Source: Lachnospiraceae bacterium
GTDB lineage: Bacteria; Bacillota; Clostridia; Lachnospirales; Lachnospiraceae
Direction of reading: 5' to 3'
Assembly (NCBI GenBank): GCA_017431515.1
Contig: JAFRKV010000038.1
Span: forward strand, 1 to 64,000
DNA: 64,000 nt
Positions 1-8,748 of the stretch are shown here, piece by piece. Under the pieces are notes generated by a model, which was not told where the DNA came from, ran no database searches, and saw only the letters and a list, made by a program, of their open reading frames with translations. The position numbers and the translations under genes are program-made. How positions within the stretch are numbered: position 1 is the stretch's first letter; each line of letters begins with the position of its first letter.

Positions 1-39
1 GCCTTAGCCTCACGTGAAATTCATTTCTATGAAAAAATG

Positions 40-67
40 TTGCGTCATATCCGAAATATGATACAAT
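40..67 (+). promoter_or_regulatory. Promoter of the EAL-HDOD gene
   Basis: A -35-like TTGCGT (40-45) and a -10 TACAAT (62-67) are separated by 16 bp. The -10 is preceded by TGA, giving an extended -10. A start near position 74 would leave a leader of about 36 nt carrying the GAGGAGG ribosome site of the next gene. Confidence 0.6.
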
Positions 68-109
68 AACCGTGTATGGGGAATTTTTCGTATTTCGAGA
101 GGAGGAATC

Positions 110-1330
110 ATGCTCGCAACACTAATTCCGCTTTTTAACGAAAAAATGGAGGTCAGCGCGTACTCGCTGTTTGCGCAGAAGGAGAACCATCTGCTGCGGC
201 CGAGCCTTCTCGGCACCGGCGGCAATGACGGAGCGGCAGACATTCTCGGGCTGGACATCATTACCAGCGTCGGCGTCAATGCTTTGACTGCCGGCAGGGA
301 TGTGTTCGTCACGATCAATCAGTTCTCTTTGTTTGCGGAGATCGAGAGTCAATGCACTTCACCGAGAGGCAATGTCGTCCTGCTTTGCGATCCCACGGTT
401 GCACCCCAGGAGATGTTTATCAACCGGATCATTGATCTGAAGAGCAAAGGCTTCCGGTTTGCCATGCGTAAGCTTTCCATCGAGGATTTCCATGAATATC
501 ACGAAGTCCTTTCCCAGATGGATTACATTCTGTTAAACCACAAGAAGATCAACATTCAAAACGCGCGCGCTTTCTTCGGAAAGGTTTATCCCTCCATGAA
601 GCTCGTTGCGGTCAATGTCAATTCCCAGGACGAATATGATACTTTGAAGAAGAGCGGCAGCTTCGACCTTTATGAGGGCGAGTTTTTCCGGATGCCGGTT
701 ACCGAAGGTGCGAAAGAGGTTGCGCCGTTGAAGGCGAACTACATCCAGCTCCTCAAAGTGGTCAATGACGTGGATTTTGATCTTGCGAAGGCGGCGGACG
801 TCGTCGGACAGGATACGGCGCTGGTTATTTCTCTTCTGAAGATGGCAAATACGCGGTCAGTCAATTCGGAGATCACTTCCGTCCGTCATGCGGCGGCGAT
901 GCTCGGTCAGAAAGAATTGAAGAAATGGATCAACACCGCAGTGACCAAGGAACTCTGTGCGGATAAGCCCAGCGAGATTACGAGGCTGTCTCTGATCCGC
1001 GGTAAGTTTGCGGAAAATCTGGCGCCTTCCTTTGAGATGGCGGTGCAGTCTCAGGAACTGTTCCTGATGGGAATGTTCTCGGTGCTGGATATCATTCTGG
1101 ATAAGCCGATGGAAGAAGCGCTGGAGATGGTAAAGATCTCGACGCCGATCAAGGAAGCGCTCTGCGACAATGCAGGTGTTCTCGCACCGGTGAAGGATTT
1201 CATCCTTGCCTATGAAAATGCGAACTGGCAGGAGGTATCCCGTCAGATGATCCTCGGAAAGATGGATATGGACGAGGTTTACAAAGCCTATGTGGATGCG
1301 CTGATCTGGTTCAGGGATGTGTTCTCCTAA
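110..1330 (+). CDS. EAL-HDOD signalling protein, degenerate EAL
   Basis: A 406-residue cytosolic protein of the YuxH-like class: an EAL-related domain (about residues 1-200) followed by an HDOD domain (about 205-395). The HDOD part is visible in the stretch around VVGQDTALVISLLKMAN and in the LGQKELKKWI segment. The N-terminal part keeps the EAL fold pattern (ITSVGVNALT, VFVTINQF, and later DYILLNHKKI), but the EAL signature near the start reads SAYSL and acidic metal ligands are not evident, so c-di-GMP hydrolysis is unlikely. Such proteins are usually regulatory. The ATG at 110 follows GAGGAGG at good spacing. The gene is monocistronic, with its own promoter and a terminator downstream. The domain calls are by motif; the exact role is unknown. 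Confidence 0.8.
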   Translation: MLATLIPLFNEKMEVSAYSLFAQKENHLLRPSLLGTGGNDGAADILGLDIITSVGVNALTAGRDVFVTINQFSLFAEIESQCTSPRGNVVLLCDPTVAPQEMFINRIIDLKSKGFRFAMRKLSIEDFHEYHEVLSQMDYILLNHKKINIQNARAFFGKVYPSMKLVAVNVNSQDEYDTLKKSGSFDLYEGEFFRMPVTEGAKEVAPLKANYIQLLKVVNDVDFDLAKAADVVGQDTALVISLLKMANTRSVNSEITSVRHAAAMLGQKELKKWINTAVTKELCADKPSEITRLSLIRGKFAENLAPSFEMAVQSQELFLMGMFSVLDIILDKPMEEALEMVKISTPIKEALCDNAGVLAPVKDFILAYENANWQEVSRQMILGKMDMDEVYKAYVDALIWFRDVFS

Positions 1331-1379
1331 GCAGGACTGTCCTGACAGATTCATGACAAAAATGATCAATACGACGATG

Positions 1380-1410
1380 GATACCCGGATCATTGGTTCG
1401 GGTATCTTTT
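1380..1410 (+). terminator. Rho-independent terminator after the EAL-HDOD gene
   Basis: A perfect 8-bp stem, GATACCCG (1380-1387) with CGGGTATC (1399-1406), has an 11-nt loop and is followed by TTTT. Confidence 0.75.
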
Positions 1411-1454
1411 GCTGTATACGGCCGTAAAAGTGCCGTGACAGCGTTTTAGGGAAA

Positions 1455-3833
1455 ATGGGCGCAGAAAAAACACGACAACTGATCAAAACATCGGTGCGGG
1501 AACTGGTGGAGTTTCTCTGCCGCTCCGGAGACATCGATCATCGCAGAAGCTTTGCCGGGGATCTTTCCGCGATGCGGGAGGGTACCCGGATTCATCGCAT
1601 GATCCAAAACAGGCAGGGCGCGGAATACACCCCGGAAGTGCCCTTGTCTATCGAAATTCCGGCGGAGGGATATGAGATCCGGCTGGAGGGACGGGCGGAC
1701 GGCATCATCACGCCGGAGGACGAACCTGTGACGATCGATGAGATCAAGGGGGTCTACCAGGATGTAGACGCGATGAAGGAACCGGTGCCGGTACATCTGG
1801 CACAGGCAAAGGTTTATGCGTATATTTACGCGTCACAAAACGGCCTGCCGGCGATCCGTGTCCGGATGACATACTGCGGGTTGAATCCCGATCATCCTGC
1901 GGCGGAGGAGATCCGGTATTTTACGGAGGATTACGAATTTGCGGCTCTAGAGGAATGGTTTTCTCTTTTGATCGGAGAATACCGGAAATGGACGGATTTT
2001 CTGTTTGCATGGCGAAAGACCCGCACAGACTCCATCCGCCCTCTGGAGTTCCCTTATGAATACCGCGCGGGGCAAAAGGAGCTGGTAAGGGATGTCTACC
2101 GCACGATCCTGCGAAACAAGATCCTCTTTTTGCAGGCGCCGACCGGTGTGGGGAAAACCATTGCGACGGTCTTTCCCGGGATCAAAGCCATGGGAGAGGG
2201 AGAGATCGAACGGATCTTTTATCTGACCGCAAAGACCATCACGGCGCAGGTGGCCATGGATACCTTTTCCCTTCTTGCGTCGCAGGGGCTTCGCAGCAAG
2301 CGGATCCGGCTGACGGCAAAGGAAAAGATGTGTCCGAACGACGAGATGGAATGCGATCCCCGGCATTGTCCGTGCGCCAAAGGGCATTTTGACCGCGTGA
2401 ATGACGCGGTGTTTGAACTGTTGAATGAGACGGATGTGTTTGACCGGGAAACCTTGCTTCGGCAAGCCGAAAAGCACAGGGTGTGTCCTTTTGAGATGAG
2501 TCTGGATGTGTCTTCCTGGTGCGATGACATTGTCTGCGATTATAATTATGCCTTTGATCCGACGGTTTCTTTGAAGCGATTCTTTGCGGAGGGAAACAGC
2601 GGCGAGAATCTCCTTCTGGTGGACGAGGCCCATAATCTGGTGGACCGCGCCCGGGAAATGTTCAGCGCGACGATCGTCAAAGAGGAGTTCCTTGCAGCCC
2701 GCCGCTACATGAAGCGATATAACCGACCTGTGGAAAAGGCGCTGACGAAATGCAACCAGAAGCTGCTGGCATTGAAACGCCTATGCGACGAGGAAACGGT
2801 GCTGGATCAGATCGCGGATCTGGCACTGTGTCTGGAACAACTCATCGCAAAGACCGAGAAATTCCTTGCAAAAAATACGGATTTCCCGGAGAAAAAGGAG
2901 TTTCTGGAGTTCTATTTCACGATGAAAAATTTCCAGGCCGCCTATGACAGACTCACGGAGAATTACCGTATCACGGCGGGACATGGGGAAAGCGGCGCTT
3001 TTTTTGTGACGATCCATTGCCTGGATCCTTCCTTCGATTTGGAGCAATGTCTGCAGAAAGCGAAAAGCACGGTTTTTTTCTCCGCAACCATGCTGCCGAT
3101 TCAGTATTACAAGAGTCTTCTCAGTGCGCGGGAGGATAACTATGCGGTATATGCGGACAGCTCGTTTCGTCCGGAGCAGCGCCTGCTTCTGATCGGGAAT
3201 GACGTCACCACGAAATACACCCGCCGCACGGAGGAGGAATACCGGCGGATTGCCGCTTACCTGCGGGAGACTGTGGCAGCCAAAAAGGGAAACTATCTGG
3301 CGTTTTTCCCGTCTTACCGGATGATGAACGACGTGAAGGACGCCTTTGAAGAAACGGCACAGGGGGACGTGGAACTGCTCGTGCAGAGACCCGGCATGAA
3401 GGAAGAAGAGCGGGAGGCGTTTCTGATGGCGTTCGACGGGGAACGCGCCGACGCACTTCTCGGGTTTTGCGTGATGGGCGGGATCTTCGGGGAGGGGATA
3501 GACCTGACCGGAGAGAAGCTGATCGGTGTGATCGTGGTCGGCACCGGCATCCCGCAGGTGGGACCGGAACGGGAGCTTCTGAAGGACTTCTTTGACGGGA
3601 AAAACGGCGCGGGATTTGATTATGCCTATCGTTATCCCGGCATGAACAAAGTCCAGCAGGCCGCGGGACGCGTCATCAGGACAGCTTCCGATCGGGGCGT
3701 GATCCTGCTGCTGGATGAACGGTTTCTCTATGCGGAAAACAAAAGGACGTTTCCGAGGGAATGGGCCGATTATAAGACCGTGCGCTCAGAAACTGTGGGA
3801 GCGGCGCTGAAAGCGTTCTGGGAGAGGGGATAA
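1455..3833 (+). CDS. PD-(D/E)XK nuclease / XPD-type DNA helicase fusion
   Basis: A 792-residue DinG/Rad3 (XPD) superfamily 2 helicase with an N-terminal nuclease-like domain. Residues about 75-130 show the PD-(D/E)XK pattern: GRADG, then DEIKG, then a Gln/Tyr helix (HLAQAKVYAYIY). The helicase core has Walker A APTGVGKT at 228-235, a Cys cluster (C293, C300, C305, C307, plus a later Cys) typical of the XPD 4Fe-4S domain, a DEAH box at 390-393 and motif VI QAAGRVIRT near 735. The expected activity is ATP-dependent 5'-3' unwinding in repair or replication-conflict processing, with an attached nuclease or nuclease-derived module. Proteins of this size and architecture are known in Firmicutes. 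No strong Shine-Dalgarno is seen before the ATG at 1455 (GCGTTTTAGGGAAA), so the start is moderately certain. Confidence 0.88.
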   Translation: MGAEKTRQLIKTSVRELVEFLCRSGDIDHRRSFAGDLSAMREGTRIHRMIQNRQGAEYTPEVPLSIEIPAEGYEIRLEGRADGIITPEDEPVTIDEIKGVYQDVDAMKEPVPVHLAQAKVYAYIYASQNGLPAIRVRMTYCGLNPDHPAAEEIRYFTEDYEFAALEEWFSLLIGEYRKWTDFLFAWRKTRTDSIRPLEFPYEYRAGQKELVRDVYRTILRNKILFLQAPTGVGKTIATVFPGIKAMGEGEIERIFYLTAKTITAQVAMDTFSLLASQGLRSKRIRLTAKEKMCPNDEMECDPRHCPCAKGHFDRVNDAVFELLNETDVFDRETLLRQAEKHRVCPFEMSLDVSSWCDDIVCDYNYAFDPTVSLKRFFAEGNSGENLLLVDEAHNLVDRAREMFSATIVKEEFLAARRYMKRYNRPVEKALTKCNQKLLALKRLCDEETVLDQIADLALCLEQLIAKTEKFLAKNTDFPEKKEFLEFYFTMKNFQAAYDRLTENYRITAGHGESGAFFVTIHCLDPSFDLEQCLQKAKSTVFFSATMLPIQYYKSLLSAREDNYAVYADSSFRPEQRLLLIGNDVTTKYTRRTEEEYRRIAAYLRETVAAKKGNYLAFFPSYRMMNDVKDAFEETAQGDVELLVQRPGMKEEEREAFLMAFDGERADALLGFCVMGGIFGEGIDLTGEKLIGVIVVGTGIPQVGPERELLKDFFDGKNGAGFDYAYRYPGMNKVQQAAGRVIRTASDRGVILLLDERFLYAENKRTFPREWADYKTVRSETVGAALKAFWERG

Positions 3834-3845
3834 CGGCCGCGTTAG

Positions 3846-3874
3846 TTGCATATTTTATATGGACGATGTAATAT
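3846..3874 (+). promoter_or_regulatory. trkA promoter placing the start at the ATG
   Basis: TTGCAT (3846-3851) and TAATAT (3869-3874) are separated by exactly 17 bp. Transcription would begin near 3881-3882, on the ATG at 3882. No Shine-Dalgarno is present between this promoter and either in-frame ATG (3873, 3882), so the message may be leaderless. Confidence 0.5.
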
Positions 3875-3881
3875 GATACCT

Positions 3882-5260
3882 ATGAGTGTACTTGAAAAAA
3901 AGGGACTTCACATCATCATTGTCGGCTGCGGAAAGGTCGGAAATACGCTGACGGAGCAGCTGGTGCGTGAAGGCCATGATATTACGTTAATTGATAAAGA
4001 TGCGGATAAGATCAGCATGTCCACCGGACTCTATGATGTGATGGGAGTCGTCGGAAACGGTGCCAGCTTCAATATCCAGAATGAGGCCGGGGTTGAAGGC
4101 ACGGATCTGCTCATCGCAGTGACGAATTCGGATGAGCTGAACCTCCTTTGCTGCACTGTGGCGAAGCGCGCGGCGGCTGCGCGGCCATCGCGAGGGTCAG
4201 AGATCCCGATTACAGCCGGGAATCCGGCTACCTGCAGGAGAAGCTCGGTCTTGCCATGATCATCAATCCGGAGCTGGAAGCGGCCCGTGAGGCATCGCGG
4301 ATCCTGGCACTGCCGAAAGCTCTGGAGGTAAACGCGTTTGCCCACGGACAGGCGGAGCTGATCAAGATCAAGGTGGGACAAGAAAGCACCCTTTGCGATA
4401 CGTCTGTCATGAGCATCGGCAAAAAGACAAAGGATACCCTGATCTGCGCCGTGGAGCGCGGCGGGGAGGTGCATATACCCTCCGGAAGCTTTGTGATCAA
4501 GGAAAATGACCTGGTTTCCTTCGTGGTGCCGAGAAGGCGCGCAAAGGCGACTCTTTCCGCATTGGGTTTAAAGACCGGCCAGGTTCATGACTGCATGATC
4601 ATCGGCGGCGGCAAGGCGTCTTACTATCTCGCGCGGCAGCTCCTTGACATGGGGGTGTCCGTGAAGATCATCGAACGGGACAAGAAGCGCTGCGAGGAGC
4701 TGACGGTTCTGTTGCCGGATGCGGTGATCATCAACGGTGACGGAACGAATGAGGATCTGCTGCGGGAAGAAGGCATCGAATATGCGGAGTCTTTTGTGCC
4801 CCTGACCGGAATGGATGAGGAGAACATCCTGTTGACCCTTTATGCGAAGCAGGCCGGTAAGGCGAAAGCGATCACAAAGGTGAACCGGATCGGTTTCAAG
4901 TCCGTGCTGGAAAGCATGGATCTCGGCAGCGTGATTTATCCGAAATACATTACTTCGGAAGCGATCATCGCATACGTCCGCGCGAAAAAGAATTCCATGG
5001 GAAGCAACATCGAGACGCTTTACCATATGTATGATTCCAATGTGGAGGCGATCGAGTTTCGGGTCGGGATCAATTCCCCTGTGGCAGGGAAGCCCCTGCG
5101 GGATCTGAATCTGAAGAGAGATCTGCTGATCGCGTTTATCAACCGCAACGGGCTGATCCTGATTCCGAGCGGATCCGACGAGATCCATGCGGGCGATACG
5201 GTCATGATCGTGACCACCCATTCCGGTTTCAACGATATCGGAGATATATTGGAACGTTAG
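3882..5260 (+). pseudogene. trkA: Trk potassium uptake regulator TrkA, frameshifted
   Basis: TrkA is the cytosolic NAD-binding regulatory subunit of Trk potassium channels, with two RCK (Rossmann plus TrkA-C) repeats. The first repeat starts with IIIVGCGKVGNTL; the second starts with CMIIGGGKASYYLARQ. The reading frame breaks near 4170-4173. The upstream frame runs to about LLCCTVAKRA and then drifts to a stop at 4259, while the downstream frame (open from 4148) continues with GGCAAIARVRDPDYS and runs to 5260. Adding one G in the CGCGCGGCGGC run restores one protein of about 460 residues. Everything downstream is intact and the partner trkH follows, so a base-call error or a very recent mutation is more likely than an old pseudogene. 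In-frame alternative starts are ATG 3873 and TTG 3846. Confidence 0.85.
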
Positions 5261-5282
5261 CAAAACGGAGTTTTGAAAAAAC

Positions 5283-6800
5283 GTGAACAATTCGGTTATT
5301 CGTTATATTTTAGGACGGGTATTGCGGCTGGAGGGCGTTTTTCTTCTGCTGCCCTGTCTGGTATCACTGATTTATCAGGATGAGGAAGGGCTGTGTTTTA
5401 TCTGCGTCGCTGCCGGCGCATACCTGGTGGGAGTGCTGCTGAGCCGTTTCAAACCGGCTGACTTCCATTTCGGCCTGAAGGAAGGCTGCATCGCGACGGC
5501 ATTGTCCTGGATTTTGATGAGTCTTGTGGGGTGTCTCCCGTTCTTCCTGACAGGCGAGATCCCCTCCTTTTTTGATGCGCTGTTTGAAACAGTATCCGGC
5601 TTCACGACCACGGGGGCTTCGATCCTGTCGGATGTGGAGGTCTTATCCCATACGGCGTTGTTCTGGCGCAGTTTTACCCATTGGATCGGCGGCATGGGGG
5701 TTCTGGTGTTTTTGCTGGCAGTGGTGCCTCTTTCCGGCGGCTCCGGGACCAACCTCATGAAGGCGGAAAGCCCGGGCCCATCGGTGGGAAAACTGGTGCC
5801 GAAAGCCGGTCAGACCGCAAGGCTCCTTTATTACATCTACATCGGCATGACGATTGCGGAGATGCTGCTGCTTTTGATCGGACGAGTGCCGGTATTTGAC
5901 GCGGTGACCATCAGCCTGGGGACTGCGGGAACCGGCGGCTTCGGCGTCCGCAACAGCAGCTGCGCGGAGTATTCGGTGTACGCCCAATGGGTGATCGGGA
6001 TCTTTATGATGCTGTTCGGCATCAATTTCAATATGTATTACCTGATCCTGTTCCGGCGTTTTCGCAAGGCGCTGAGCATGGAGGAGGTGCGGACTTATTT
6101 CGGGCTCATTATCGGTTCCACGGTGGTGATCGCCATCACGATCTGCCATTCAGCCGCGCAGATTTTCTCCTCTGTGACGGAAGCGTTTTTCCAGGTCAGT
6201 TCCATCATCACCACCACAGGTTATTCGACGGTGGATTTTGACCTGTGGCCCCAGACCGCCAGGATGATTTTGGTGTGCCTGATGTTTACCGGCGCATGTG
6301 CAGGCAGTACCGGCGGCGGTATCAAGGTGTCGCGTGTGGTGCTGCTTTTAAAGACCGTCAAAAAAGAGCTGATTTATTACATCCATCCGAAGAGCATTAA
6401 AAAGATTCATATGGACGGAAAGCCCATCGAGCATGATGTGCAGCGTTCCACCAATGTGTATTTTGTGACGTTTTTTGCAATCTTTGTGACGTCTTTGTTT
6501 TTGATCTCGTTTGAAAAAACGGATCTTGTGACGAGTTTTACCGCTGTGACCGCCACGATGAACAACATCGGGCCGGGTCTTTCCATGGTGGGGCCGTCCC
6601 AGAACTACGGTTTTTTCAGTAATTTTTCCAAGTGTGTACTGATGTTTGACATGCTTGCCGGGCGGCTGGAGCTGTTTCCGCTGCTGATCCTTCTGCATCC
6701 CGCGGCATGGAAAGAGTTTCTTCAAAAGCAGACCGTGATCCGTAAAAAACGGTGGCATGATATATTTAAAAAAATACGTTCAAAACCGGACGATGAATAA
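5283..6800 (+). CDS. trkH: Trk-type potassium channel subunit TrkH
   Basis: A 505-residue integral membrane potassium translocation subunit, partner of TrkA. Four pore-loop (MPM) repeats are recognisable from the selectivity-filter segments TTTGAS, GTAGTGGFG, TTTGYS and MNNIGP. The protein has about ten hydrophobic segments and ends shortly after LILLHP. It starts with GTG 22 bases after trkA. The only Shine-Dalgarno-like GGAG (5267-5270) lies in the loop of a small perfect hairpin, CAAAAC-GGA-GTTTTG (5261-5275), about 12 nt from the GTG, which is long spacing. TrkH needs TrkA for gating, so the frameshift upstream matters for whether uptake works. Confidence 0.92.
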   Translation: MNNSVIRYILGRVLRLEGVFLLLPCLVSLIYQDEEGLCFICVAAGAYLVGVLLSRFKPADFHFGLKEGCIATALSWILMSLVGCLPFFLTGEIPSFFDALFETVSGFTTTGASILSDVEVLSHTALFWRSFTHWIGGMGVLVFLLAVVPLSGGSGTNLMKAESPGPSVGKLVPKAGQTARLLYYIYIGMTIAEMLLLLIGRVPVFDAVTISLGTAGTGGFGVRNSSCAEYSVYAQWVIGIFMMLFGINFNMYYLILFRRFRKALSMEEVRTYFGLIIGSTVVIAITICHSAAQIFSSVTEAFFQVSSIITTTGYSTVDFDLWPQTARMILVCLMFTGACAGSTGGGIKVSRVVLLLKTVKKELIYYIHPKSIKKIHMDGKPIEHDVQRSTNVYFVTFFAIFVTSLFLISFEKTDLVTSFTAVTATMNNIGPGLSMVGPSQNYGFFSNFSKCVLMFDMLAGRLELFPLLILLHPAAWKEFLQKQTVIRKKRWHDIFKKIRSKPDDE

Positions 6801-6812
6801 GGAGGAATCACA

Positions 6813-7901
6813 ATGGGAAAGACAATTTTGGACTATGATACCGTTCGGCTGGATGATGAAAATGATCAGATCGTCATCATTGACCAGACGAAACTGCCGG
6901 GAAAGATTGAACTGATTTCCCTCAAAACAGCGGAGGAGATCTGGAATGCGATCTATCTGCTGCAGGTCAGAGGCGCGCCGGCAATCGGCGTGGCTGCGGG
7001 GTTCGGGCTCTATCTGCTGGCGAAACAGATCAAGGCAGACAGCTTTGACGCGTTTTACGCCGAATTCAAAAAACAGAAGGAATATCTGGATTCTTCCAGG
7101 CCGACGGCGGTGAACCTTTCCTGGGCGCTGCGGCGGATGGATGCGGTCGCGCTGGCCAACAAAGAAAAACCGATCCCGGAGATCCTGACGCTTCTTTATG
7201 AGGAAGCAGTGGCGATTCAGGACGAAGATATCCGCGTCTGCCGGGCGATCGGAGAGCACGGATTGACACTGGTGAAGCCGGGAGACGGGATTTTGACCCA
7301 CTGCAATGCCGGACAGCTGGCCACCAGTAAATACGGCACCGCGACGGCGCCGATCTATCTCGGTGAGGAAAAGGGATATCATTTCAGAGTGTTCTGCGAT
7401 GAGACGAGGCCGCTGCTGCAGGGCGCGCGCCTCACGTCCTTCGAGCTTCACTCCGCAGGCGTGGATACGACACTGATCTGCGATAACATGTCTGCTTCTG
7501 TGATGCGGCAGGGCTGGGTCAATGCGGTATTTGTGGGGTGTGATCGCGTGGCGGCCAACGGCGATACCGCAAATAAGATCGGAACCTCCGTTGTGGCGGC
7601 GGTGGCGGCGCGTTACAACGTGCCGGTGTATATCTGCGCTCCCACTTCCACCATCGATATGGAGTGTCCGACGGGAGAACAGATCAAAATCGAGCAGCGG
7701 AAACCCGAAGAAGTGACGGAAATGTGGTACAAAGAACGCATGGCGCCGGAGGGCGTCAAGGTGTATAATCCGGCCTTTGATGTGACGGATCATGAACTGA
7801 TCGCCGGAATCGTGACGGAATACGGGGTGGCGAGAGCACCCTATACCGAGTCGCTGAAGGAAATCTTCCGGAAGAAAGAAGGGGAGGAAAAAAATGCCTG
7901 A
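6813..7901 (+). CDS. mtnA: S-methyl-5-thioribose-1-phosphate isomerase
   Basis: A 362-residue member of the MtnA / eIF2B-alpha-like family, converting methylthioribose-1-phosphate to methylthioribulose-1-phosphate in methionine salvage. Family signatures are RGAPAIGVAAGFG, THCNAGQLAT with the catalytic-region Cys, and the Asp-containing CDRVAANGDTANKIGT, followed by PTSTID. Length is normal for the family. The ATG follows AAGGAGG at ideal spacing. No other methionine-salvage genes are in the window, so a role in a related 5-deoxyribose-type shunt is also possible. The gene overlaps the next by 8 bp. Confidence 0.93.
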   Translation: MGKTILDYDTVRLDDENDQIVIIDQTKLPGKIELISLKTAEEIWNAIYLLQVRGAPAIGVAAGFGLYLLAKQIKADSFDAFYAEFKKQKEYLDSSRPTAVNLSWALRRMDAVALANKEKPIPEILTLLYEEAVAIQDEDIRVCRAIGEHGLTLVKPGDGILTHCNAGQLATSKYGTATAPIYLGEEKGYHFRVFCDETRPLLQGARLTSFELHSAGVDTTLICDNMSASVMRQGWVNAVFVGCDRVAANGDTANKIGTSVVAAVAARYNVPVYICAPTSTIDMECPTGEQIKIEQRKPEEVTEMWYKERMAPEGVKVYNPAFDVTDHELIAGIVTEYGVARAPYTESLKEIFRKKEGEEKNA

Positions 7902-8748
7902 GAACAGCGCATGCAGCAGCGCAGCAAGCTGCAGCAAGGAAAGCTGCGAAGGATGCAAAAGCAACCCGAAAAATGCGAAGGAAAGCTTTCAGACCGCCTG
8001 TAACGTCCATTCCTCGATCAAAAAAGTGATCGGTGTGATCAGCGGAAAAGGCGGTGTCGGCAAATCGTTTGTCACGGGACATCTGGCGGCAGGGCTTCGC
8101 CGGATGGGATATGCCGTCGGGGTGATGGATGCGGATATCACGGGGCCTTCCATTCCGAAAATGTACGGTGTGACAGGGACGGCCTACGGCAACGAAGAGG
8201 GTGAGATCCTGCCTCTGGAAACGGGTGACGGGACCAAGATCATCTCCATCAACGTGCTGATGGATGATCCGGAAGCGCCGGTGATCTGGAGAGGGCCGGT
8301 CATAGCAGGCGCCGTGAAACAGTTCTGGACGGATGTGCTCTGGGGCGATCTGGATTTTCTCCTGGTTGATATGCCGCCGGGCACGGGAGACGTGCCGTTG
8401 ACGGTGTTTCAGTCCCTGCCTCTGGATGGCGTCGTGATCGTGACGAGCCCGCAGGAACTGGTCCAAATGATCGTGAAAAAAGCTTACTCCATGGCGATGC
8501 AGATGGGTGTGCCTGTGCTTGGCGTGGTGGAAAACTATAGTTTTCTGAAGTGTCCGGACTGCGGAAAGGAGATCTCGCTCTTCGGAGAGAGCAGGATCGA
8601 TGCGATTGCCGGGGATCTTTCCATCCCGGTGCTGGGCAAGCTGCCGTTGGATCCGGCATTTGCGAAAGAGGTTGACCGCGGCGCGTTTTACGAGACGGAG
8701 AACCCTTATCTGACTGAAGCGGTACAGACATTGAAAGGGTTGTTATGA
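7894..8748 (+). CDS. Mrp/NBP35-family Fe-S carrier ATPase
   Basis: A 284-residue P-loop ATPase of the Mrp/NBP35 (ApbC) class that binds and delivers iron-sulfur clusters. The deviant Walker A is GKGGVGKS near residue 51, with DADITGPSIP next. The CPDC pair near residues 219-222 is the bridging-cluster CxxC. The N terminus has five Cys (7, 13, 18, 21, 36) including a CxxC, resembling the extra N-terminal cluster site of NBP35 rather than the shorter bacterial Mrp. The gene overlaps mtnA by 8 bp and the CPBP gene by 4 bp, so the three are translationally coupled. Confidence 0.9.
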   Translation: MPENSACSSAASCSKESCEGCKSNPKNAKESFQTACNVHSSIKKVIGVISGKGGVGKSFVTGHLAAGLRRMGYAVGVMDADITGPSIPKMYGVTGTAYGNEEGEILPLETGDGTKIISINVLMDDPEAPVIWRGPVIAGAVKQFWTDVLWGDLDFLLVDMPPGTGDVPLTVFQSLPLDGVVIVTSPQELVQMIVKKAYSMAMQMGVPVLGVVENYSFLKCPDCGKEISLFGESRIDAIAGDLSIPVLGKLPLDPAFAKEVDRGAFYETENPYLTEAVQTLKGLL

